A DNA stretch of 64,000 bases from Phoenix dactylifera (GCF_009389715.1 NC_052404.1:9074745-9138744); one strand, 5' to 3'. Shown: positions 10,837 through 23,605, counted from the first letter of the stretch. Numbers and translations are program-made. The notes: a model not told the origin generated them from the sequence alone.

Positions 10837-13800
10837 GACCGGCATAATATAGAACTAAGAGGAACGTATAGAACGTTTTGTGAAAACCATGTTCAATTTT
10901 TAATCCCTGGAGGTAAGAAGTTAGAAGAGTATAGCACAAACTAGGAAGTGCGGAATATGACCTGGACTGTGTTAGCAGGGGGAGTTTCAAGTCGATGCAG
11001 TTCTTCTGAGACAAGCCCAAGCTGGTTGGACACCTTGTTGATATGATGAAGCAATGGATTGCTTCTCAGAAAGAGTTGTTCTTCAGTATTCTTTATGATT
11101 CGGAGTAGAGGATAAATGCAAATAATAGCAGATAAAGACAGTCTTGAGGCCTAACTAGTTTCCACGTCCTGTTGCAATCGGTGGCTATGTTTTACTTGAA
11201 GCTCCTATAGGAATGAGGGCAACCGTTGATTTTACAGTGATGAGATACATTTGTTCCATGACCTTCTTGAAGCCCTTCCATTTTGTTAGTCGAAAACCTA
11301 CATTAGATGGTCATGCCTCTGTTAAAAACTTTATGTTATATGCACATACATTTCCAAGCACATTGGTGCTCGGCAGGGAACGAAGGATGTTATCACCTGG
11401 AATCAGGGAAGAAAGAAAAGATGGCAGCTCAGGAATATTTAATTTTGTTACTTGTCCAATTCTATTAATAGAATTTGATTCAATTATCCTCGTATTACCT
11501 ATAAAAACTATATAGATGGTAGAATAGAGTTTCAAGTCACATAAGATTAGTTTAAGATCTTCCAGATCAACAATTTATAGTTTCTTACTGCATTACTATC
11601 AGTATACTAGGTACATCATAACTAAGTTACCACAAGACCATCCATTTTCAAGATTGTAGCACTCATCATCATCATAAATGAGATAGGAGGGTTGAATTTT
11701 GGTTAAACGTCCCAGTTTGAGTAGAGATGTTCTTTGTAAATTCTATATTAACTCTAATATATGTCAACAAATCCTAGGGATTTGTTTTAAGTTTTAACAC
11801 GCTTCTTGAACGCCTTCAGGTAAAAATAAATGGGATGACATTTTTCAGAGTGAAATTATGAAACAAAGTTTTTATTTTTTTCCTTTTCATTCATTTTATG
11901 TCAATATAAAAGGCAACGAGAACTATGATTAGCCCTTCATTTAAAAGTATACATAGGATGACATTTTTATAGAGTGAAATTATGAAATATCTTTTTCTTC
12001 ATTTTAGGCCCCCGATTTCCTTCTTGCATGCTATTGAGTGGGGAACGGCCATTGGAGCTCGGGAACTCGGAGTCGGCGATGGACCAAGGAATGGAATAAA
12101 GAGTGCTGGGGATTCTAAATTATGTAGGAGATAAAGAAACTTGGACGTAATATTTAGTCTCCTCAAGGACTTAAGATGAAATAAATCCTTTTTAGTGGTT
12201 TTGAACTAGTTCCTGCAAATTCGATAGCCGGGAGCTGTTCGCGATTAAGACTCCTGAATAATACTTATAAGCCCCATTAATAAAAATTGTTTTATGTTGA
12301 GTTTTGTATAACCTGGTGTTCCGATCGGCAGAGCTATTTTGACTAATAATGTCATTGTTACTGACTTGCACGTAACCTGTTGCAAGTATTATAGCCTACC
12401 CCTAATAAAATACAAAATTTTACTTCATGTTTAAAAAGAATATATATACTTTTTTTAGAATATTGTATATTATTATATAAATATCATCTATTGGTATATA
12501 AGTAAACATGATATCATATAAATATTGTTTAGTACAATTTAGGTTGTCTAGAAGAAAAAAAAATAATCTTAATATATAGAGTTAGATTATATTGATAATA
12601 ATTTGGAGTCGACCATCTTAGTTTCCTTCATGGTCCTTTAACCTTATTGAAGAGCAAAACAAATATAAGAACACATAACAGAGATCATCCCTTTGACAAA
12701 TTTACTTTAATATTGTAATTGATTGTTTAGCGAAAGATCAACGTGGAAATAATACGAGAAAAGTAATTTTCAATTTTTCACATAATATTGACAAAAAAGA
12801 ATGAAACACATAAATGAGCCATGGAATCAAAGAATGTGCAATTCAATTTAGAAATTAGATAAATAATATGCACTAGACGAAAATAGAAATTTGAAAACAA
12901 GGGGAGAGCCTCGGAGGGAAAAAGAAAAGGCTGATAGCAAAACCTACACATATCAATTGTTAACGAGATAGTGAACATTCATCATATACTCCTTCAAATT
13001 AGGTATGCTGAATTTTTCATCAAATGTTGAGACTGTAACCATCCATCCGATACTTTTTCAAGCAAATAAGTGAGATAATGTCACATGCATTACTCACCAT
13101 TGCATAAGTAAATCAAATAAAATTATGATGATAAGCATGCTACTGGCTTATGATATCATAATCTCCAAATACCAGGTCATTTTGATGAAATGGCAGAGTT
13201 TTGAATTTATTGCAAGCTAGTGTCCAGAATGTGATTAAATATGTGATGCTTTCGTTAAGCTTATGATCACGAATAACACAGAATATCGTGGCATCTCTAT
13301 TCAAATTTGAGTAGCATTTAGAATGTGGAAATATGTGACTAGTTTAAAAGAAGCAAGCATTTGATGCATGGTTTTAATTTTATTTGAAAAGAGAATGAAA
13401 GAAAAAGAAGGGACGTGAAGGATAGATGATATCATTTTGCGAATACAAAATGAATGCAAGCGTCGTGACATATTTTTTTTAAAAGAAAAAATTGATGTCA
13501 GTAGTCATGGAGATGAACAATAAACACTGGCCGCTAGTGACCTAAGTGGGCGAGCTCTTTTAAAAGAAAAAAGTGAGAGACGGATTGAAAAATCCAATCA
13601 AGGGACAAGTTTGAAGTTTTGACTACCCAACCAAAGCCCTACTATGTATGAAACTTAAATTAAGTCTTAATCCCTCACCTGATCATGATATATACACTTT
13701 TCTCTTCTTGGAGTCTTTTCAGGAGAGTAGGTGGAGTCTACATTCATTGTTCTTGACCATTTCTCCTAGACAAATGTTAGGTGTGTGAGGTTAGAAAACA

Positions 13801-14108
13801 GCCCATGGGCTTCGTGGGTTGAAGGCTAGGGCTTTGAATCCCATGAGGGATTGCATGGTGCCGGGTTTAGGGTTTTTCTAATGGGGGCCGCTTCTAGGGT
13901 TCTACGTGGAGCTTGTCTCAAGAGTATCATTTGGGTTGGGGAAGCACGCTGAGATTTAAGAGCTTAAATTGGGTCTGAATGCAACAGAGCAATTTCGTAG
14001 ACATAAAATACTGCTCAAACAAGAATAGTTGTGCCATTTTCTTACAAGATACATATAAATAGTTTTTTTCATTTTTTTTAAACAAAACAAACCATCACCT
14101 AGCTAACT
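10837..14108. other. Intergenic, no gene recognised
   Basis: AT-rich DNA with short motif-free frames. I found no transposon termini that I can defend. Confidence 0.5.
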
Positions 14109-14123
14109 TAGGCTCATCTTGCT

Positions 14124-14217
14124 CCTTTTTTTTTTTGCTTAAAACGGAAGTATAGCCAAGAAAATCAAAAAGCAAAAGATCACGGAGGGCCCTAGGCAAC
14201 TCCGCCTCTCCCACCCA
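14124..14217 (-). mobile_element. Very short 5'-truncated retroposon with 15-bp target duplication
   Basis: A 94-bp insert that begins with a T run (a poly(A) tail on the minus strand) and is bracketed by the direct repeat TAGGCTCATCTTGCT at 14109-14123 and 14218-14232. A long target duplication and a poly(A) tail are the marks of LINE-driven target-primed integration. The insert is too short to assign to a family. Confidence 0.7.
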
Positions 14218-14340
14218 TAGGCTCATCTTGCTTTTATATCCCTTTCTTTTTATTTCTCATCAACCTAGCAAGAAGATGGAATCAAAATATAAAATATAGA
14301 TTTGATTCCCACGGATGTTTTAATTCTAGATTGGTTTAAT

Positions 14341-14352
14341 AAATCAGATTTA

Positions 14353-14395
<43 letters not shown>

Positions 14396-14415
14396 AATCT
14401 GATTTACCAATCTGA
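14341..14415. repeat. (TA)18 microsatellite between inverted 13-bp arms
   Basis: Eighteen TA units (14357-14392) lie between TAAATCAGATTTA on the left and TAAATCTGATTTA on the right. The right arm is the exact reverse complement of the left, so the whole block could extrude as a cruciform. Confidence 0.8.
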
Positions 14416-15292
14416 TTTAATAAATCTTGTTAGACCAACTTCAAGCCTATAAACTTGCCTGCTCCTGTGGTGGCTGATGTAGCTGTTCTTCTCCACCCTA
14501 CGAGGGTCTTGATACCAAGTCTCTGTTTCAGCACCTTAGCACCACTCTAGCGGAAACACACAGTAAGACAGGCTTGGCGTGTTCACATATATAAGTTCAT
14601 GGTACAAGATTGTAGGATTAAGAAACTGGATTTTAGATCTTCTTAGAGTTTTATACGAAAGAGAAAAGTAAAATTATATAGTTTGCGTAATTTATTTATA
14701 GTAATTATAATCCGTGATCTATGTTGCTAATTAAAGGCTAAATGCCTGTCTCCTCGGGGAAAGCAAAGAACAAATCCCGGTTGGACTGACGAAAAGCTAA
14801 AATATGTGGGATATGCATTGGAGATCAACTCTAAGCGGAAGAAATGCTGTTAGATATATGGAGCATGTATTCATTTTTGATAATAACACTTCAGAGCTTA
14901 GTTTCTAGGTGTCAATTAGATTGCTATCAAAGACAGTACACTTAAAAATAGACAACTCAACAATCTAAGAAGTGTAACCATCAACTTGGTCCTCATGATG
15001 CCCATGTAAATGCGTGTCTTTATAATGCATTACTTTTACTTCAAGATAGTGACTATGTTTACGAGGTATCAGATAATATTAATATTCCATATATAGATCA
15101 AAACTATATTTTGTCATTCACATTTCTTGCTCAAGCAATTGGTTTGATTCATTTCTCCAAGAGCAAAGGAAAAAAGCGTCAAGTTTTATGAGCATTCAGC
15201 TAGTCATTTACCTTTAGTCAAGCTTAAATTGGCATTTTCTTATGCAGCTTCTCTAAGGGGATAAATGAAGAAGAAAAGCAATACAAACTCCA
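14416..15292. other. Intergenic, no gene recognised
   Basis: AT-rich DNA before the LINE tail, with no recognisable coding sequence or repeat termini. Confidence 0.5.
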
Positions 15293-16040
15293 TTTTTATT
15301 TTATTTTTTTTTGGTAAAAACGATATTTCATATAACTCTAACATGAGTACATCCTGTCAAGTCAAAGAAAAGTAAAAGATACAAAAAGAGGGTAGAATTG
15401 TCAATGTCGTCTAGATGAGCTCTCCGGAGTGCCGGCTTACAAAAGAAGCGACCCAGTCCACTGGTCTATTTGCCTGCTGAAATACATGTGCTGCCTGAAA
15501 GGAGGTAAACTTTCAGGCCAATCTGTAGATCTCACAAAACAGTGGATGGTCAACCTCATACCTGTCCACTCCCCGCATCCAGTCAAACCTGGGGTACGCC
15601 GACCTCCGGCTGTAATTAGCATGCCAAGATAGTCTCTGATAACAAATTCCACTCCTTCCACGGTTCCATTCACCGACATACCACCATCGAAATTTACTTT
15701 GAGATAACTAGGGGGTGGGGGTACCCAAGAAAGAAAGGCAAACCTGGGCACTGTGAAAGCAGTACGGGCACCCCAGATGTCTTTAGTCATCCCACAGGAA
15801 GTCAGTATGGTCACGATGGAAGCCTCTGCAACATGGATCAAAGCTCTCTCTCCGCCACTATCCTCGCTGGCATCCTCCTGTCCTCAAACATGCAGGCATT
15901 TCTATCCAACCAGATGCGGTAGGCCAGGTATGCTCTCATAATTCCCTTCTCTACAGAGCTAGGACTCCGCATAGAGCCCCTCGATGTAATAGATCCTCTG
16001 CCGAGTCACACCTCGGCGGGAGCAGGGTAGGTGAACACCT
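15293..16040 (-). mobile_element. LINE 3' fragment with RNase H domain
   Basis: A 5'-truncated LINE on the minus strand. Its 3' end is marked by a T-rich run at 15293-15312 (the poly(A) tail). The minus-strand frame 15841-15437 encodes a recognisable RNase H piece: PPPPSYLKVNFDGG, then GVEFVIRDYLGMLITAGGRR. Upstream of it (about 15950-15840) another frame segment resembles the usual LAYRIWLDRNACMFEDRR linker of plant LINE ORF2. The expected AE--G motif after the domain start is altered (GEWTGMR) and no long ORF2 remains, so this is a dead copy. The 5' limit near 16040 is approximate. Confidence 0.75.
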
Positions 16041-17106
16041 CCTTCAAAATTTACTCTGATAGACATATATTTTGTAAATTAAACAGCATTGAAAAAGAAA
16101 GATGATTTTGTTGTGCAATGGTTTCTGCTTTTCTTAGCATGCTGAGCAACATTATAAACTGCATTCACTCTGATGTATTTAATATTCTTTAAAATGGTTT
16201 GCCCTTCACATAAAACATCTCAGTTTGAATGATGCCCAGCATGAATTGATGTCCCAATTGTCATCTTTATTTGGACATGTCATAAGCTACAACGATGGCA
16301 GTCCCCGAATATGACAGCCATCCGACTATGATGAAACAACCACTCAAAAATCTCAATTGCTGTCATATCCTTTTGAACATGTGAATTTTGTTTCAAGCTG
16401 TGTATTCCTTGCATCATTAAGATGTCAATGTTCCTTTCCTTGATATTGATATCAAACCACCGCCACATCTACATTAGCTAATACCATTAACCAGAAACAT
16501 CTGATCTTTAAGCATTGATTAACGTTGTTCAATTTGTTTTCTAAGTGCATTTATGCGAATTTCTCTATCAATATATATATAGTCTGGTGACTAGCAAGGT
16601 TGGGTGGGTTTTAAGTTAGCTAAATGAAAAGACCCCAGCAGGAAGCAAAAGATATTTTAAGACTCCCTATTGAGGATTCTTGACAAGCCAAACCCTTGCT
16701 TTGATCTCACAGAAGTCAACATCTGGAGGGATTCCATGCGAGCAAGCGGTGCCAGAGCTGGCATTCTCTGCAACAGAAGGCTACTCCAACAACCCCCCAC
16801 CCCCCCTCTCTCTAACCATCAAATACTTCCTCTCTCCCTTCTCTCCAATCTTCATCAACTGCAGGGGATCCATTACTGAACAGTAACACAAAATATATCC
16901 CACTAAGTTTCGTTCATTTTTCTCTTTATCTTTCCCTTTTTGTTCTTTCTTCTAAGCTTCTTTTCTGGTTATCTGTGATATAAGCTTACGCCCACTTTCC
17001 CCTAAATACCTTGCCTTTCAAGCACTCCCTTCTTTCTTCATATTCCATCTCTCTCTTATCTCCCTCTCTCTCGATCTTCCTCCCCATTCTCAAAGAGCAT
17101 GCCTGA
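16041..17106. promoter_or_regulatory. Upstream region and CT-rich leader of the LBD gene
   Basis: No gene is seen here. The last 250 bp are pyrimidine-rich, with CTCTCTC runs at about 17045-17085 just before the start codon, as in many plant 5' UTRs. I could not place a TATA box with confidence. Confidence 0.4.
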
Positions 17107-18157
17107 ATGTCCCCAGCAAGGTAAGGAACAGAAGAAAAGAATCTTCTCGTCAGAAATACAAAGAATCCAAACCCAAAGTCTATGATCCTCTTTACCTTTT
17201 TTTTTTTCTTTCCTTATTTGATCCTGGAAGCCATGAAGACTTGACCTTCTTCAATCTTTTTGCTCATGGGTAATCTCGAACTGACACCACAGACCCCATC
17301 ACTAGATTACTTACATCTGGGAAGGAATTTTGTTTATGGGTGGTCAAAAAATACACCAAAACCCTAATCCTAGGTTGCTCTTCCCTTGACATCCCTCTAA
17401 CTTTTGTTTTCCCTTTCTTGATTGCATCACAGGGAGAGGCTTGATGAAGTAGGGAAGAAGATCAAGAGGGAACCCGATGTTCCCGATCGCAAGGCACGCG
17501 GTCACCTGCCAGGTCCGGTGGGAACCTCAAACGCCATCACTCCATGCGCCGCTTGCAAGCTCTTGAGACGGCGATGTGCCCACGAATGCCCTTTCTCTCC
17601 TTATTTTCCCCCTCACGACCCCCAAAAGTTTGCTTCAGTTCACAAAGTCTTTGGTGCAAGCAACGTGTCAAAGATGCTAATGGTAAAAAGCTCCTACTCT
17701 TTCCTCACATCCATCATCTCCATTAAATTCCTTGGTAATTTACTTTGCTGATTCTTATAATTAGGAGGTTCCGGAGAGCCGGAGGGCCGACGCGGCCAAC
17801 AGTCTTGTTTATGAAGCGAATGTGAGGCTGAGGGACCCCGTCTATGGGTGCATGGGGGCAATCTCGGAGTTACAGCAACAGGTCCAGGCCTTGGAGGCGG
17901 AGCTCGCAGCGGTCAGAGCTGAGATATTGAATTACAAGTACAGGTCTGCGAGTGCTACCGTCCTTCCTACATCTCATGCTGCTGCTCTTCTAGCCTCCTC
18001 TGGGGAGGTCTCGGTCGCCGCACCGCCACCCATCACAACTCCTACGGCCCCTCCTGCAGCACCAGCCGCCGCATCTTCCTCTTCTATGTACACCGCTGCG
18101 TCGAGCTCCACGGACTACAGTTCCATCGCCAGTGAAAATGTTCCATACTTCAGCTAA
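17107..18157 (+). CDS. LBD15-like: LOB-domain transcription factor, LBD15-like
   Basis: Class I LBD (AS2/LOB) DNA-binding protein of 218 aa, expected in the nucleus in organ-boundary or vascular development. I assign three coding exons: 17107-17120, 17433-17682 and 17765-18157. The first is only 14 nt (ATGTCCCCAGCAAG) and, after splicing, gives MSPARERLDEVGKKIKRE, which lines up with the N-terminus I recall for Arabidopsis LBD15. The zinc-finger-like C block is C43-X2-C46-X6-C53-X3-C57. The GAS block FASVHKVFGASNVSKMLM (71-88) continues into the next exon and ends RLRDPVYGC. A coiled coil L124-X6-L131-X3-L135-X6-I142 follows. The C-terminus is Ala/Ser/Pro-rich. All splice sites are GT-AG. Intron 1 is 312 bp and intron 2 is 82 bp. 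Confidence 0.9.
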
Positions 18158-20097
18158 AGATTTCGATTTTATTTAGTCATGAACCATCTGAAATAAAGGA
18201 AGAACTTGTTGGAGGAGTACCTTAATTTTTCTCCTGGATTTCAGACTTAGTTGATCGTTAGAAGCTCATACTTACTTAGAACGTGTTGTTGAATTATGCC
18301 TTTGATTGTCTCTGATGCCTTAGCTTTCTTCCAATATTTCTTTTCTTTTTATTTTTTCCCCTACAACGAGTTCTTCCAATATTTCATGGTTCATGATCAA
18401 AATTTTAGAGTTCATTTGTCTTACTATGCATCCGAGCTTTCCTTCTTCTCTTATTGGAAAACTAATAGTTAAGTTGTTCCGATTGCATCCGAATGTTCCC
18501 TAAATTAGTCAAGTAAAATTCTAGTTTTTTTTTTTTTTGTACGAAGAATAGGAGGTGGGGCCAGTGGGCCGGTGTACTCCTTGATCTAGTCGACTGAACT
18601 GAACTGGGTCTAGGGTTTCCTGCCATGTTTGCCTGTGCCCCTACAATCTCAGGTTCTCAGCATTAAAGGAGAGGAGACATAAGGTACGACTGATTTGATT
18701 CTCCCCATGCAGTCGGGAAGCTCCTGAGACTTGCAAGGGTTCGTCCGCTTCCTCGGAAATCGCAATACTAATCCCTTCGGAAATGGTACCGGCAGCGCTG
18801 GACTCTAGAAAACCAACCTACCACCGTCACACACTACGATGTTGGAGGCCGTCTTCCTTATTTTGTTTTCATATTACACAACTAGTTTTGCTTTATAGCA
18901 ATGTATATCTTTGTTCTTGTTTTGTGGGACCAAAGAAATTAGTCGAGTTAAAATGATGTGGTGCAAGTCTTGTTGGAATCAAAGTTGTTGATGCATTTCG
19001 TGACATGGCGAACTGAAGTATTTCTAGGATAGCACGACAATTGAAGGAGCTTTTTTTTTCCTTCCTTTACTCAGAGCCACCCAATGCTGCATAGTACATG
19101 GTTTCACACCTAAATAAAAGTGATTCTCTCGCCAAACAAAGGTGGAAGGCCAGAAAAAAGACGGAGTGGTGGTTGGCAAATACAGTAGACTATATGTTAT
19201 TATGCATCCCCATAGTATTCTCAAAAGAAAGAAAGGAAGGAAGAAAGCATGCATTTTATTGGTTGGTCCAAGAACTTGCCAGATTGGTTTCGTTAGCGTG
19301 TGGAGTTTCACTAGAGGGGTAGCGAATGGTGAAGGAGAGGATCTCAGAAGCATTACAAAATAATTTCGAGGAACTGTATGACTTTGCTCTCATCCATTTT
19401 CATTTATATGTCGTTCAATTATACATGAGAAGTAGCTCCCATGAATGTGACAGGATTAGGTCTTCCATCGTGGTTGCTTGAAATGGTCCCATCTTAGCTT
19501 GTGCTTGCTGAACTCCAAGGACAAGATAGTATAAAAAAACGGATGGCCTGCCCATAAAAAACTTTCTAATCGTATTCCATATTCCTCTTCTCCAATAGCT
19601 CAATGCCCCTTCACTTGCATGACTTGCATGAGAAGATCAGATCCCTTCAACTCATAAGATTAAGTCTTATGCTAGCTTTGCATAAGACTGAGCCTTTGGT
19701 GGAAAACAGAGGACTTACCTTGCTTCTTCTCAATTCTTTAAACTTCTCCATCTTACAGAAGACGGGGGCGTGACGGAGGCAAAATGCAAACAGGCCCAGG
19801 TCAAACTCTAATTCCTGAGTCGTAGTGTTGGATTGGTTTGAGACGGGCAAGTCTATTGGAATCCAAGATCTTGTAAACTCTTTTTTGAGGGTTGTTCCTA
19901 TTATAATATGTGGGATGTATTGTAATACCTACAACTACTCAACTAGAGCTGATGATGGGCTGGGCCTCGAGCCTACACTCTATTCATTAATCAGATTTCC
20001 AGCTAGGCTTATGTAAAATTTGATATTTTCTATGCCACAGTCCAACCCATGTTCAGCTATGCCTACAACTAATTTGAACATTTGATTTAAATATTAA
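18158..20097. other. Intergenic, no gene recognised
   Basis: 3' flank of the LBD gene and AT-rich DNA. Frames around 19020-19360 are open on both strands but carry no motif. Confidence 0.5.
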
Positions 20098-20319
20098 GGA
20101 TCTGTTTTGATGATTAGGTTGAAAATCCAATTGTATTCATGGACTGGGCCAATACAACCAGCAAAGTTATAGGATTACAGCAGACCAATACTCCAAAGCT
20201 ATTTCTGGGTACCTTTGAAAATAAATCTAGCTCATTCTATAATTCTATGATTTTACTGGTTATACTGGCTCAATCTACGAATCCAATAATATTTTTAGCC
20301 TAATCATCCAAATGTGCCC
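20098..20319. mobile_element. Tourist-like (PIF/Harbinger) MITE
   Basis: A 222-bp element flanked by TAA on both sides (20095-20097 and 20320-20322). The imperfect terminal inverted repeats run about 24 bp: GGATCTGTTTTGATGATTAG at the left and, read in reverse, GGGCACATTTGGATGATTAG at the right. It has no coding capacity. The 3-bp TWA duplication fits the Harbinger superfamily. Confidence 0.65.
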
Positions 20320-21265
20320 TAATATGTAAAAGAAACCACCATAAAACAATGGAGTAATATCATAAAAATTAGAAATTTCTAAAGGCTACTACGTTAGGTG
20401 CCAAGAGTGTTACATGAACCAGGCCAATTCTATCATTACTCCAAAACGTCCCCGAACCATCTCATGCACAGCCCTGAAGTTGAGTCCCTTTTTGGAAGGG
20501 CCTGGCCATGCATCCAATTTAGACTCCAACTCTTCTTTCAATATGGCATCTCTATAACAAATAAACCTTATTCCGGTGGCATCAGTATAAAAATAGCACA
20601 TCAATTTAAGCTGCTAGCTCTGCTCAATTTGTCACACGATATATTTCAGCTGCTTTTTGTGCTTTCTGCTTGGTATAACATTGAGATAGTGAAACCTCCA
20701 TGACTCTCTTTAGACAACGTAGTGGTGCTGGCGGGTGATAGATGGTCATTAGAGGGGACGATGTAGAAGATAGCCTTCAATAGTTCTTTTCATTTTTTTA
20801 GCAAATCATAGTTTTGTTCTCCTTTTCCCTATTCTAGTGACTTTGATCAACCTTTAATCGAGAACTAAACTGATTATCTTGTCACAAGGTGATTGGCTCC
20901 AGATTGGGCCAATTCCTAATTAATTCTGTACTGTTTTTTTAACGAGGTTTCAACCGCATATTAATTGAATATCTCCTAATTTTATAATGTGAGTTTTAAG
21001 AGTTTTCAGATTGGGCATACTCTAAATTTTGTATATACTTTGCTCAAGCTTCGCTTACTAACGTCATATTTTTTTTTCTTTTTCTTTTAGCTCTGTTTTC
21101 TCTTTTCTTTTTTTTCATGTGTGTGGCTGAGTGTGATACGTAGTGATTTTTAGCTTTTGGTCCGATTCTACTAAGACTGGCTGAAAGAAAACCAGAGGCC
21201 GTGCATTGTTCGAAGCATGCTCCAGTGGCTAATCCTGCCAACTTGCCAAAAATAGCCGCTACAAA
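20320..21265. other. Intergenic, no gene recognised
   Basis: Short frames only. No recognisable domain or repeat termini. Confidence 0.5.
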
Positions 21266-22825
21266 CACTACAAAAGAAAAGATATCTCCCGGCGGTTTTT
21301 TTGGTCTATACCGACGCTTTTAAGCGTCGGCGAATTTCCATCCCATGCACCCAAAAGCGTGGGTCAGACGTCGGGCAGGTGGGCGTGGGTCCGGTTTTTG
21401 CCGACGCTAAAGGAAAGCGTCGGCAAAAACAGAACTTTCCCAACGCTAATAAAAGCGTCGCTAAAAGATTCAACGCCGACGCTTATAAGCGTCGGCATTA
21501 GCCACCTGTTTTTTAAAAAAAAAATTAAAAAAGAAAGAGGAGAACGGGCATGGCGCTCGCTGGCCTGGAAGGAGAGCTGATGGTTCATGGCATGGAAGAA
21601 GAAATTTTACAAAGATTCCTTGAAAGAGGAGCCAATACAAATTGAATCTATCAAAGATCTAAAGGAACCGGGGCAAAGATGAACCATAAAGGAACCATAA
21701 AGCAAAGATCTAAAGGAACCATAAAGCAAAGATGAACCTGGAAGGAGGAGGATGATCTCAATGTCGTCGATCATCGAGATCCTCTTGACTGATAAGAGCT
21801 CCATCCGACCTCTGGCCTCCGGCAAGGAGGAGTCCACCCTGGAGTCCTGCACCAAGTGCCCCTGTTTCGAAGCCCAGGTGAGGACCGCAGGGACCCCTGC
21901 CTGTGCGAGATCCTCACTCTCCGGCACGTTGAGGGAGATGTAACACGAGAATCAACGCCTCGGTCTGGAGCTGCTCCCCAAAATACACCAGCTGGACGAG
22001 GTGCTTGGCCCCTCCGGCTTCAATGATGGCGGCTGCTCCCTCGACACGATGGCTTCCCTCTCGTCCAGCAGCCGCACCAGAGGCCCGATGATCCGCGTCT
22101 CCGTCGCCCGGAAGGTCTTCGACAGTCAGCCGAGAGCAGTGATGCTGGAAATCAGAAGATCGTCGAAGACGCCCTTGTCGGCGATCCGGAGGAGCTGGTC
22201 GACGACCGCCTTGGCGGCAGGCGAGGTGGGCTTGAAGGCGGAGTGGCGGAGGTCAGGGTTGTGCTCGGCGACGCAGTCGATCTCCATGATGGACATGGCA
22301 GAGTAGTAGCGCACGTCGCCGGAGCCCTTCTCGAGGAGGACAGCGAAGCAGAGGAGGGCGCGGGACTCGGTGATGCTCTTGCAAATGGAAGGGTTGTTCT
22401 TGGCCAACTGCCACAGCGCCATGGCCGCCATGGCCTTCATCTCGGCCTTGGTGGCCGGGTCCTCCACCTCCCTCCCAGAGAAGACGAGGAATGGGCGAGA
22501 GAGATGAGGGCGGTGGCCGGGAAAACGGAAACCCGAAGAGAGGAGGGAGGAGGGATGAGAGAGATGAGGCACGAGGGTAGAGAGAGAGAGACTGGTGTGT
22601 GAGGGAAGCTTCCGATGGGGGTGGTTAGAAGAGGGTTGGGTTTGGCTTCCGACGACGCTTTTTAGCGTCGTCTTAGGCCCGAGACTACGCCGATGCTTAT
22701 TAGCGTCGTCTTTTTCCGACGCTTTTTACAAGCGTCGGCAAATTTTGACGCTAGAACGAAACTTGCCGACGCTTGTAAAAAGCGTCGGCAAAAAAGCGTC
22801 GGCAAAACCGACTTTTTCTGTAGTG
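21266..22825. mobile_element. Non-autonomous CACTA element carrying a captured gene fragment (Pack-CACTA)
   Basis: A 1,560-bp element that starts CACTACAAAAG, ends CTGTAGTG and is flanked by the 3-bp duplication AAA (21263-21265 and 22826-22828). These are diagnostic CACTA (En/Spm) termini. Both subterminal zones, about 21315-21500 and 22650-22810, are filled with forward and inverted copies of CCGACGCTT and AAGCGTCGG, the expected transposase-binding repeats. No transposase is encoded, so it would need help in trans. The middle (about 21600-22500) is not transposon sequence but a minus-strand piece of a host armadillo-repeat gene. The clean ends suggest a fairly young insertion. Confidence 0.9.
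21600..22500 (-). pseudogene. ARO-like: Captured ARMADILLO REPEAT ONLY (ARO)-type gene fragment inside the CACTA element
   Basis: On the minus strand this encodes pieces that match the C-terminal half of plant ARO armadillo-repeat proteins: EVEDPATKAEMKAMAAMALW, ICKSITESRALLCFAVLLEK, SAFKPTSPAAKAVVDQLLRI, FRATETRIIGPLVRLLDERE, EAGGAKHLVQLVYFGEQLQT and PESEDLAQAGVPAVLTWASK. The pieces fall in more than one frame. A TGA stands where the family has a Cys codon after ITALG, and about 20 residues before AIIEAGG are missing. It cannot make the full protein. The order of blocks is preserved and no introns are evident, so one contiguous stretch was probably captured. The donor gene is not in this window. 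Confidence 0.85.
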
Positions 22826-23605
22826 AAATTCAACTTTTGTAAAGCAAAATCGTATACCACTATGGATAGCTACCACATTATTAATCTTGAAGACGAACAA
22901 CTCTCACTAGTCTCAGGAGATGGAGGATATAGGAGGCACTAGCTTTCTACCATTTGCTCAGGCGATCAAGACATGGACAACGCCAACACTTCGCTGTTCG
23001 CTCTGAAGAGGACAACTGCTAGAGCTCTATCCACTCGGAGAGGGGGTGGAGTGCGCGCTTCCTCTTTCTTTTCCTTTCTAATGCTGAGGTGGCCAGGCAT
23101 TCAATGTGGCAAAAAATAATTGGTCTTATATACTATTGAGCTAGTATACGGGCCCTAGGGTATAATTTCTATTTGAACCAACCAGAAGGGCATGCATTGA
23201 GAAAAGACAGTTTTCTTGTCCAAGAAGGAAACAGAAAATATATGAAGCGAAGAAAAATAAAATAAAAAGCAGTTGGAAGTAGGTATATAGTGATTTCAGC
23301 AGCTACTGCCTAGTTGACACATTCATATTTCATTCCTTAAATTGGAGTCATATTTATTTGATCCATCATGTTTGAGGTTTACATTTCTGTAGCAACTCAA
23401 TATATTAGGCTTTTGTCGCTACCAATATGCAGGTTACAGCATGTTTCTAGGCAAGTTCTTCTCAAAAGGAAGAATGAAAATGTTTCTAGGCAAATTCTAG
23501 CAGACACATGATGCTACCCGCTTGCATTGAAATTTGGAACAGGTCAGTTTGGCATGATTAACTAAATAAATGCCTCACGTGAGTAGTTTAGTGTATGTTG
23601 CGCGT

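Noticed and set aside
15437-15841. Minus-strand 134-codon frame as a host gene
   Set aside because: It is a LINE RNase H remnant next to a poly(A) tail.
22243-22602. Plus-strand 119-codon frame inside the CACTA element
   Set aside because: It is the complement of the captured armadillo-repeat sequence, which matches a known protein on the other strand.
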